This document shows, in pieces, positions 6,587 to 12,113 of a stretch of DNA of 12,113 nt (position 1 is its first letter; each line of letters opens with the position of its first letter). Source of the stretch: Oscillospiraceae bacterium (lineage in GTDB: Bacteria; Bacillota; Clostridia; Oscillospirales; Ruminococcaceae); assembly GCA_017848155.1 (NCBI GenBank), contig JAGAKC010000476.1, positions 1 through 12,113 on the forward strand. Direction: 5' to 3'. The notes below the pieces were generated by a model. It was given only the letters and a program-made list of their open reading frames with translations, was not told where the DNA came from and ran no database searches. A program made the position numbers and the translations under genes.

Positions 6587-6940
6587 ATGAATCTTGATGA
6601 ATTGATCCCGGCTGCGCCCCAAAGCGCACCCCAAGCTGCAAAGATCAGATATGTTGCACCTGCAGCGCCTGCTATACCGCAGTATACAAGGATAAAGGTC
6701 AACCCTGACGGCACATTTGTGCGTATTAATAACAAGGGATGTAAAAGTAAGGTTGCTGCAATTATCTTAGCAGTACTTACCGGCTTCTTCGGAGGACACG
6801 ATTTTTATCTCGGAAGAAAGAAATACGGCATAATCAAGCTTTGCACTTGTTTTCTCGGTGTCAGCATCGTCTGGTCGATAATTGACATCGTATTGCTTGC
6901 GACAAATAAAATGAAGCTGGAAACAGCAGAGATAATATAA
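6587..6940 (+). CDS. TM2-domain membrane protein
   Basis: A 117-residue protein with an Ala/Pro-rich, flexible N-terminal part (about 1-45) and a C-terminal TM2 domain. The domain shows the family pattern: a Lys-rich lead (KGCKSK, 50-55), a first membrane helix (about 56-69), the conserved turn GGHDFYLGR (69-77) and a second helix (about 82-105) containing the typical VWSIIDIVLL stretch. TM2 proteins are small two-helix membrane proteins whose molecular role is mostly unknown. GGAGG (6576-6580) lies 6 bp before the ATG. It is first in a three-gene operon; the next gene begins 13 bp after its stop with its own GGAGG. A role as membrane anchor for the two following repeat proteins is an inference from context only. 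Confidence 0.88.
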   Translation: MNLDELIPAAPQSAPQAAKIRYVAPAAPAIPQYTRIKVNPDGTFVRINNKGCKSKVAAIILAVLTGFFGGHDFYLGRKKYGIIKLCTCFLGVSIVWSIIDIVLLATNKMKLETAEII

Positions 6941-6953
6941 GGAGGTCGATACT

Positions 6954-7733
6954 ATGCTGGCAGAATATTTTACATACAGAAGCACCAATATGGTAGTACC
7001 GCCTCTTGATCTTATCACGTACCCCGATGGAATAGACAAGATACCCGCACCGCCGTTTGTTCGCTCGACGTGGGGAATACCCGGAAAAACTGACACCAAC
7101 AAGGGCGCAGTTGCAGGTTCAGTCGCAAAGGCTGTCGGAAACGGAATGCTTGCGGTACTTAGCATAGGTACAGGCGGAGCAGGAAATGCTGTAAGTCATT
7201 CGATGTCGAATATAGGTGACGCTATCGACGCATCCGCAAGCAGCAGTAAATATGCTATGCAGCTAGCCGCAGAGTTTATCGGTAAGGCTGAAAAAGCTCA
7301 CTGGGAGCAGTATCATTTTCTCCAGACCTTTGTTCCTGCAGAGGGTAATCTTGGCGAGATGTACAAGGGCAGGGAAGATAACGAAGGCTATGTCGGCTAT
7401 TGTTTCTATGACAATGGCGACTATTTTGAGGGTTACTTCTATAATAATGCTCCTGCACGTACAGGTGTGTTCATTTTTGCAAATGGTGACAGAATGTGGG
7501 GGACGCTTGTAAACGGAATAAAGGATGGCGAGTGTGCCATAATCACCGCAGACGGCACCAGAATATTCGGTACATTTGAGAATGACCAGATCACTCATGG
7601 CCTTATGGAAACAGAGAACAATGCGTTCTACGGAAACTGGGCAGAGGGCATGCTGCATGGTTCGGGCGCCGCAAGATATGCGGACGGCTCCTGCTTCTGC
7701 GGAGATTGGCATTACGGAAATCCCAAGGCATAA
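6954..7733 (+). CDS. MORN-repeat protein with Gly/Ala-rich segment
   Basis: A 259-residue protein. The C-terminal part is an array of MORN repeats of about 23 residues: 157-179, 180-202, 203-223, 224-246 and a partial unit from 247 to the end, with the usual YFEGYF, WGTLVNG, FGTFEN, YGNWAEGMLHGSG and GDW landmarks. MORN arrays form rigid beta platforms that bind proteins or membrane lipids. The N-terminal 50 residues are Pro-rich without a signal peptide, and residues 51-91 are Gly/Ala/Ser-rich and mildly hydrophobic (AVAGSVAKAV, IGTGGAGNAV), which could pack against a membrane or self-associate. The start ATG has GGAGG (6941-6945) 8 bp upstream. It lies between the TM2 and Sel1 genes in an operon with gaps of 13 and 12 bp. 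No enzymatic motif is seen; the function is unknown. Confidence 0.82.
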   Translation: MLAEYFTYRSTNMVVPPLDLITYPDGIDKIPAPPFVRSTWGIPGKTDTNKGAVAGSVAKAVGNGMLAVLSIGTGGAGNAVSHSMSNIGDAIDASASSSKYAMQLAAEFIGKAEKAHWEQYHFLQTFVPAEGNLGEMYKGREDNEGYVGYCFYDNGDYFEGYFYNNAPARTGVFIFANGDRMWGTLVNGIKDGECAIITADGTRIFGTFENDQITHGLMETENNAFYGNWAEGMLHGSGAARYADGSCFCGDWHYGNPKA

Positions 7734-7745
7734 GGCGGATATGAA

Positions 7746-8813
7746 ATGAATACAGAACAGATATATGCAGAGGCCGTCAGAACAGGCAACAATGCAACTA
7801 CACAAAAGGATTATATGCATTGTGTAAAGCTGCTCATGAGTATTGCGGAGCATCATCCCAGGGCAGGATATGAGTTGTTTGTAATATTCAAGAATGTTTT
7901 CGGGGATATTGAAAAGGCTTGTTTTTATCTGCAGCTTTCGGTAAAGCTTGGAAATCCACGTGCAGAGGTAAAGCTTGGCGAATATCTTTCGCAGGGTGTA
8001 TACTATCAGCGTGATGAGGCCACGGCACTCAGGTTGATGGAGCCGCATGCGGACAGTTATCCTTATGCGGCATGCGCTGTGGGATGTATGTATATCATGG
8101 GCGAGCAGATACCTCATGACCACAGAAAGGGAATGCAGTACCTGCTTAAGGCGTCGCAGATGGGCTTTGCAAAGGCGAGCCTTAATATAGCCCTGATATG
8201 CCTCGGAAAGACCGAGATACCGCCTGACAGCGCAAAGGCGCTGGATTGGCTTGTCGTTGCAGCAGACCAGGGAAGCGGTGACGCATGTCATCTTGCGCTG
8301 AGCCTTTACTATGAAAGAGGCGATGTGAAAAATGCCTACGTATATGCGCAAAAGGGTGCACGCCTTGGTCATGCACAGTGTGCGCAGGCGCTGGAGATAC
8401 TGCATCGTGAGCTGTATCCGAAAAGCCGTGGTGTATCCCTGGGCATATGTCAGTCAACGGAAAACGAAGCGGAATTTTCCTACACGGGTCAGGCACAGTA
8501 TGTGCAGGATGTGGAAGAAAGACGTGCCGCAGAAGCCGAAAAGCGTGCACGAAACCGTGATACCATGGTCGCAGTGGCGGCGCAGGCAGGCGGTGGTTAC
8601 GTGGATGAGCTTACGGGCGATGTATTCGGTAATGACGGAAAAATCTATCACACCGACATGGATACGCATTTTGTATCCAGCGAAAAAGGTTCGATGCTCT
8701 TTGATGACAGCACAAAGACTCTTTACGGCAGCGACAACACATATCATTTCGACAAGGATATGACGGATATGTATGATTCGCAAAGGAAGAAGCACACCGC
8801 AATAATCAAATAA
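7746..8813 (+). CDS. Sel1-repeat (TPR-like) protein with duplicated C-terminal motif
   Basis: A 355-residue protein, the last gene of the operon. Residues about 20-225 are a run of Sel1-like alpha-alpha repeats, with the pattern A..YL..A...G...A...L...Y..G (for example KGMQYLLKASQMGFAKASLN and KALDWLVVAADQGSGDACHL), a scaffold for protein contacts. A charged helix follows (about 255-276, VEERRAAEAEKRARNRD). The C-terminal region (285-345) carries two copies of a motif D..T..(V/L)(F/Y)G.D...YH.D.D, at about 287-310 and 320-342; I do not recognise this domain. There is no signal peptide or membrane helix, so it is probably cytoplasmic. The ATG at 7746 follows GGCGGA (7734-7739) by 6 bp and lies 12 bp after the MORN stop. 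A hairpin follows the stop. Confidence 0.82.
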   Translation: MNTEQIYAEAVRTGNNATTQKDYMHCVKLLMSIAEHHPRAGYELFVIFKNVFGDIEKACFYLQLSVKLGNPRAEVKLGEYLSQGVYYQRDEATALRLMEPHADSYPYAACAVGCMYIMGEQIPHDHRKGMQYLLKASQMGFAKASLNIALICLGKTEIPPDSAKALDWLVVAADQGSGDACHLALSLYYERGDVKNAYVYAQKGARLGHAQCAQALEILHRELYPKSRGVSLGICQSTENEAEFSYTGQAQYVQDVEERRAAEAEKRARNRDTMVAVAAQAGGGYVDELTGDVFGNDGKIYHTDMDTHFVSSEKGSMLFDDSTKTLYGSDNTYHFDKDMTDMYDSQRKKHTAIIK

Positions 8814-8816
8814 AAG

Positions 8817-8855
8817 ACAGCTCCGAAGAAGATGAGAACTCTTTTTCGGAGCTGT
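8817..8855. terminator. Hairpin terminator between the Sel1 gene and the acyltransferase
   Basis: A 16-bp stem with one G-U pair (8817-8832 with 8840-8855) closes a 7-nt loop. It starts 3 bp after the Sel1 stop. The + strand tail is TTAAATTT and the - strand tail is CTTTTATTT, both imperfect U-tracts, so it probably serves both converging transcripts. Confidence 0.75.
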
Positions 8856-8912
8856 TTAAATTTGTGCTTTTGTTGTGATGCTGTCCGATCTCAGTTTTTT
8901 TCTGACAAGATA

Positions 8913-9902
8913 TTATTTATCTGTCTTTGCCCGTTTGACGCCTATTATCCATGGTACGAAGCGTTTCAGAAGCTCATACACTGCGGCGCAGATAGCTGTA
9001 GTTACGACGGTTATGAGCAATACCGGAAGTATATTGGAGCGGACTTCATCAGTGGTGCAGTTCATAGGCATTGATATCAGCTTTATCAGCACACGATAAA
9101 CAGGACCGTGTATGCAAAGCGTCACAAGAGTTATCCTGCCGACATAAACGAACAGCTTCACTCGCTCTGTCATCATAGCTATCAGCAGAAATGCCATGAT
9201 GCCTGCCAGTGCTGTGACATATTTCATTACACCGAGAGTAAGTCCGTTGTCTGCCAGAAGGACGCTTGCACAAAGCAGTACTGCCGCACCGACTGCCTTT
9301 ATCCATAAAGGCAGCGCAGACGTTTTTTCTCCCACACCGTGTTCCATGAAGGCATGTCCTGCTGCATAAAGTCCGATGTACATCATTACTCTGTCAACAC
9401 CCCATGGAAGGCTGGGTATCGGGAATATCACCCATGCCGCTGTTATAAGCAGTGATACCGTGTATGCCACGGGCTTTCCGCCGATATTCATAAGGATGTT
9501 GTACACGACAGCTGTCACAAAGAAGCATGGCAGGAACCACAGATGTGAGTGGAATTCAAGGTATTCGTACTGACCGCTGATAAGACCCAGAAAAGCTCCG
9601 CCGAGTGTCTGATCGATATCACGGAAGCTGCGTTCGACGAAATACCAGTAAAGAGCTATCAATGTTCCGAAAACGAAATAAGGTACGATCGTACTGTACA
9701 GCCTTGCTTTCAGGTCGGAAAGTATATCACGCTTTTTGTATACAAGACCTCCAGCAAAGAAAAACAGCGGCATATGATAGGAGTAGAACCAGCCAAGTAC
9801 CGTGTCGTTGCGATAGATATGCCCGATGATAACAGCGAGAATGCCGAAGCATTTAAGTACATCTATCCAGTCTGTTCTTTTGTTTTCAGTGCTATATGCC
9901 AT
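8913..9902 (-). CDS. Family 3 membrane acyltransferase (OafA/WecH-like)
   Basis: A multi-helix integral membrane protein of about 329 residues, the size of a stand-alone acyltransferase 3 domain. These enzymes move acetyl or other acyl groups onto surface sugars, peptidoglycan or lipids. The hallmark start is present: KRTDWIDVLKCFGILAVIIGH, with the conserved His of the first helix, then HMPLFFFAGG and a Trp-rich HLWFLPCFF segment, with about ten hydrophobic helices in all and no SGNH domain attached. I prefer ATG at 9902, since GGAG (9912-9915) lies 9 bp upstream and the product starts MAYSTENKRTDW; an alternative ATG at 9917 lacks a good site. It follows fucI on the same strand but is separated from it by a hairpin. 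The acceptor molecule cannot be read from the sequence. Confidence 0.88.
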   Translation of the reverse strand: MAYSTENKRTDWIDVLKCFGILAVIIGHIYRNDTVLGWFYSYHMPLFFFAGGLVYKKRDILSDLKARLYSTIVPYFVFGTLIALYWYFVERSFRDIDQTLGGAFLGLISGQYEYLEFHSHLWFLPCFFVTAVVYNILMNIGGKPVAYTVSLLITAAWVIFPIPSLPWGVDRVMMYIGLYAAGHAFMEHGVGEKTSALPLWIKAVGAAVLLCASVLLADNGLTLGVMKYVTALAGIMAFLLIAMMTERVKLFVYVGRITLVTLCIHGPVYRVLIKLISMPMNCTTDEVRSNILPVLLITVVTTAICAAVYELLKRFVPWIIGVKRAKTDK

Positions 9903-9925
9903 AAGCATCAACTCCATTTGTCATA

Positions 9926-9961
9926 AAGTAAGCCGAATATAGTATCATACTCGGCTTACTT
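9926..9961 (-). terminator. Hairpin between fucI and the acyltransferase gene
   Basis: A perfect 11-bp stem (9926-9936 with 9951-9961) encloses a 14-nt loop. Read on the - strand it lies 23 bp after the fucI stop and is followed by only two T residues, then ATG, so it looks like a weak or partial terminator that may let some transcription through to the acyltransferase gene. I see no convincing promoter between them. Confidence 0.55.
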
Positions 9962-9983
9962 GTATTTACTCAGATATCAATAA

Positions 9984-11759
9984 TCAATAAAGGCTGCCGT
10001 ATGTAGCGCATGCTCTGTAGTCTGCGCCCTCAGGATCCTTTGTGCCGAAGCAGCTCCATGCATGGGGTCTGAACAGTCTGTCGTCGGACAGGTTGTGCAG
10101 TGATACAGGGATCCTCAGCATACTTGCCATCGTGACAAGATCCTCACCGATATGACCGTATACGAATGCGCCGTGATTTGCGCCCCAGTTAGCCATAACG
10201 TTGTATACATCACGGGTAGCACCCTCTGTGCAGATAGGAGCAAACCATGTGCTGGGCCATGTGGGATCGGTCCTGTCAAGCAGTGTCTTGTTTACATCTG
10301 CGGGAAGCTCTACAGTGTAGCCCTCGATTATCTGGATGGTCGGACCAAGACCCTTTACAAGGTTTACTCTTGCAAAGGTACAGGGCATGATACCCTGTGT
10401 CGAGAAGCTGGAGGAGAATCCGCCGCCACGGAAGTAACCGAGATTTGCGCAGGGCCATGTGGTTGCCTTGAGGCATGCGTCGATATCCTCGTCGGTCATA
10501 TCCCACCAGCACTTCATGATGCTCTCGCCGTTTTCGTCCTTGACAGCGCCTGTGCCGTCAAGAGCTGCTGCGCCGCTGTTGATAAGGTGGATAAAGCCAT
10601 CGGCAGCCTTGCCGTCAGGCTTCCAGCCTGTAACTCTTTCAACTGCGTCGGGGGACCAGTATGTTCTTACATCGGCAAATACCGCTGCCTTACCTGTAAG
10701 CAGGTGCAGGAACAGCTGTGTTACACCGTTAAGACCATCGTTCTCTGTCGCAAAGGGAATGGATTCTCTTGCACCGTTCCAGTCAAATGTGGAGTTGAGG
10801 ATAGCCTCTGTGAAGTCAGCATTGGGCATGAAGTCTGTCCAGTTTCTCTGGCCCTGGAAGCCGCCCAGAATAGCGTTTCTGCCCTTTGCTTCCTCAAGCC
10901 AGCCCATCTCGGCAAGCTTTTCATTGCCGTGCAGGATATCCATGATTATGCAGGTCATCTTTGCGATGAACTCCCAGTTTTCCTCTTTTTCCTTTTCGGA
11001 AAGAACGGGACGCATATATGTCATACCGGGAGTGGGGTTGATATCCACGCCCTCGGGGCACTTTTCCTTTATCCATGCGAGAGCTTTTTTGTATTCTGCC
11101 TCGTCGTAGATGCCAAGCTTTTCACGGCGGATTATCTCAGACATGTCTACCCATTCAGGGTGCATGCCAAGGTAAGAACGGAAGAAATCCTCGTTGCAGT
11201 AGGAGCCTGCGATGCCCATGGATACTGCGCCGATATTGACATAGCTCTTGTTCTTCATTGCGCCTACGGCAACCGCACAGCGTGCAAAGCGGAGTATCTT
11301 TTCCTCAACATCTGCGGGGATCACCTTATCATCTGCATCCTTTACGTCGTGACCGTAGATGGAGAAGCAGGGCATACCGATCTGTGCATAAGCGGAGTTT
11401 GCAGCGGCAAGGAAAACTGCGCCGGGGCGCTCTGTGCCGTTGAAGCCCCAGATACCCTTGATGGTGTTGGGGTCCTCGTCGATTACCTGGGTAACGTAGC
11501 ACCAGCAGGGGGTAACTGTCAGCGTTGCAACGACATTTTCCGATGAGAACTTATCTCTGCACGCTGCACTTTCAGCGATACCGCCTATCGTAGTATCTGC
11601 AATGACACATTCTACAGGCTCACCGCTTGCATGGCGCACCTTGCTGCTGATAAGCGCAGCTGCGGCCTTTGCCATGTCCATTGTCTGTGTTTCAAGACCC
11701 TCACGGATGCTGAACTGACGTCCGTCAATGACGGGGCGTATACCGATCTTTGGTAACAT
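9984..11759 (-). CDS. fucI: L-fucose isomerase
   Basis: Converts L-fucose to L-fuculose (and typically D-arabinose to D-ribulose), the first cytoplasmic step of fucose use. The protein has 591 residues, the same length as E. coli FucI, and is alike along its whole length: LPKIGIRPVIDGR at the N terminus, TVTPCWCY (81-88), IWGFNGTERPGAV (103-115), FSIYGHDVKDADD (132-144), FQGQRNWTD (301-309), ATENDGLNG (337-345), FADVRTYWSP (361-370), YFRGGG (442-447) and MANWGANHG (522-530). Metal and catalytic residues corresponding to E. coli Glu337, Asp361 and His528 are Glu339, Asp363 and His529, so it should be active. GAAAGGAAG lies about 11 bp before the ATG. It has its own promoter and a LacI-type operator. 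Fuculokinase, aldolase and fucose transporter genes are not visible nearby, which is unusual for this pathway. Confidence 0.97.
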   Translation of the reverse strand: MLPKIGIRPVIDGRQFSIREGLETQTMDMAKAAAALISSKVRHASGEPVECVIADTTIGGIAESAACRDKFSSENVVATLTVTPCWCYVTQVIDEDPNTIKGIWGFNGTERPGAVFLAAANSAYAQIGMPCFSIYGHDVKDADDKVIPADVEEKILRFARCAVAVGAMKNKSYVNIGAVSMGIAGSYCNEDFFRSYLGMHPEWVDMSEIIRREKLGIYDEAEYKKALAWIKEKCPEGVDINPTPGMTYMRPVLSEKEKEENWEFIAKMTCIIMDILHGNEKLAEMGWLEEAKGRNAILGGFQGQRNWTDFMPNADFTEAILNSTFDWNGARESIPFATENDGLNGVTQLFLHLLTGKAAVFADVRTYWSPDAVERVTGWKPDGKAADGFIHLINSGAAALDGTGAVKDENGESIMKCWWDMTDEDIDACLKATTWPCANLGYFRGGGFSSSFSTQGIMPCTFARVNLVKGLGPTIQIIEGYTVELPADVNKTLLDRTDPTWPSTWFAPICTEGATRDVYNVMANWGANHGAFVYGHIGEDLVTMASMLRIPVSLHNLSDDRLFRPHAWSCFGTKDPEGADYRACATYGSLY

Positions 11760-11787
11760 ATTTGATTTCTTCCTTTCGTTATTTGTG

Positions 11788-11801
11788 GTAAAACGTTTTC
11801 A
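11788..11801 (-). promoter_or_regulatory. LacI/CcpA-type operator in the fucI leader
   Basis: The - strand 14-mer TGAAAACGTTTTAC contains the perfect palindrome AAAACGTTTT (11790-11799) and matches 12 of 14 positions of the catabolite-responsive element consensus TGWAANCGNTNWCA. It lies just downstream of the predicted start (near 11808), where a bound repressor would block transcription. It could be a cre site for CcpA or the site of a fucose-specific LacI regulator. Confidence 0.65.
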
Positions 11802-11814
11802 TTACGCTTCTTTA

Positions 11815-11843
11815 ATTATAACAAATATCCGTCTGAAAATCAA
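11815..11843 (-). promoter_or_regulatory. Sigma-A promoter of fucI
   Basis: On the - strand, TTGATT (11838-11843) and a perfect TATAAT (11815-11820) are separated by exactly 17 bp. The predicted start is near 11808, giving a leader of about 49 nt that includes the palindromic operator. Confidence 0.75.
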
Positions 11844-11865
11844 TAGAATTTACCATACATTTTAC

Positions 11866-11898
11866 AAAAATCTCCGCACTTTATTTCAGTGCGGAGAT
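11866..11898 (-). terminator. Terminator of the gene ending at 11908
   Basis: A perfect 11-bp stem (11870-11880 with 11888-11898) with a 7-nt loop. On the - strand it is followed by a run of five T residues (11866-11870, the first shared with the stem). It lies 10 bp after the stop of the - strand gene and upstream of the fucI promoter, insulating the two. Confidence 0.88.
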
Positions 11899-11907
11899 CA
11901 AAATTAT

Positions 11908-12113
11908 TTACATCATTGAATCGATGAACTCGTCAAATACTTCTACAAGCGCCTGTGCGATAAGGCTCTTGCTGTTGCTTTCTGCTCTCTTTGCGAATTC
12001 CTCAACAAGCTCTATAGCATAATCCTGGAGCTTTTTCTGCTCTCTTGTAGACAGGTCGTCTATATCGCTTATATTGAACACATCAGAGGGAATGGACGGG
12101 AGCGTCATCTTCT
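11908..12113 (-). CDS. Small or partial helical protein, unknown function
   Basis: The - strand frame ends at 11908 and stays open to the right edge. An ATG at 12108 would give 66 residues, but only 5 bases remain upstream (AGAAG on the - strand), too few to show a ribosome site, so this may equally be the C-terminal end of a longer protein. The visible sequence is acidic and mostly helical: a short loop (LPSIPSDVFNISDIDDLS), then an amphipathic helix (REQKKLQDYAIELVEEFAKRA) and a second one (SLIAQALVEVFDEFIDSMM). No known motif is recognised. The good terminator directly after it supports a real gene end. Confidence 0.6.
   Translation of the reverse strand, partial: KMTLPSIPSDVFNISDIDDLSTREQKKLQDYAIELVEEFAKRAESNSKSLIAQALVEVFDEFIDSMM

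Noticed and set aside
7263..8405. 380-codon open frame on the - strand
   Set aside because: It spans parts of the MORN and Sel1 genes on the opposite strand; the translation is a Cys/Ile/Arg-rich composition typical of antisense reading.
10152..11546. 464-codon open frame on the + strand
   Set aside because: It lies entirely antisense to fucI, whose full-length identity and catalytic motifs are clear; the Cys- and Val-rich translation resembles no family and has no ribosome site.

Overview
The window looks like chromosomal DNA of a low-to-mid GC Gram-positive bacterium of the Clostridia, most likely a Ruminococcus-type gut or rumen organism. This is an inference from AGGAGG-type ribosome binding sites, strong sigma-A style promoters, short U-tract terminators and protein flavour (clostridial-type SerRS, coiled-coil FtsX permease, FucI, MORN and Sel1 proteins). 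I see no tRNA or rRNA gene, CRISPR array, transposase or phage gene.

Left part (1-5228, + strand): the 3' end of serS, a clear terminator, then a two-gene ABC transporter locus. It encodes a MacB/LolD-type ATPase and a very large FtsX-family permease with a roughly 385-residue extracellular coiled coil. The permease reading frame is broken by loss of one G inside the coiled-coil repeats near 2415, so it appears as an N-terminal piece and a C-terminal piece; repaired, it is about 1204 residues. A perfect 13-bp hairpin separates it from the convergent dcd gene (dCTP deaminase, - strand), which has its own good promoter.

Middle (5840-6586): a 750-bp stretch with no credible protein gene. It holds two overlapping sigma-A promoters, about 500 nt of DNA rich in nested inverted repeats, including a possible 10-bp long-range helix, and a 12-bp-stem terminator. 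This is best read as a large, highly structured noncoding RNA gene of about 500 nt. I cannot assign it to a known class, and it is the most interesting object in the window.

Right of it (6587-8813, + strand) is a tight three-gene operon for a TM2-domain membrane protein, a MORN-repeat protein and a Sel1-repeat protein with a duplicated C-terminal motif. Its promoter has an extended -10, a weak -35, a 21-bp-period direct repeat just upstream and a 14-bp palindrome in the leader, which suggests activator-controlled expression. The function of this trio is unknown.

The last part (8817-12113) is on the - strand: a family 3 membrane acyltransferase, then L-fucose isomerase (fucI) with a clear promoter and a LacI/CcpA-type operator in its leader, then the end of a small or partial helical protein with its own terminator. 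FucI would start fucose (or D-arabinose) catabolism, but its kinase, aldolase and transporter partners are not in the window.
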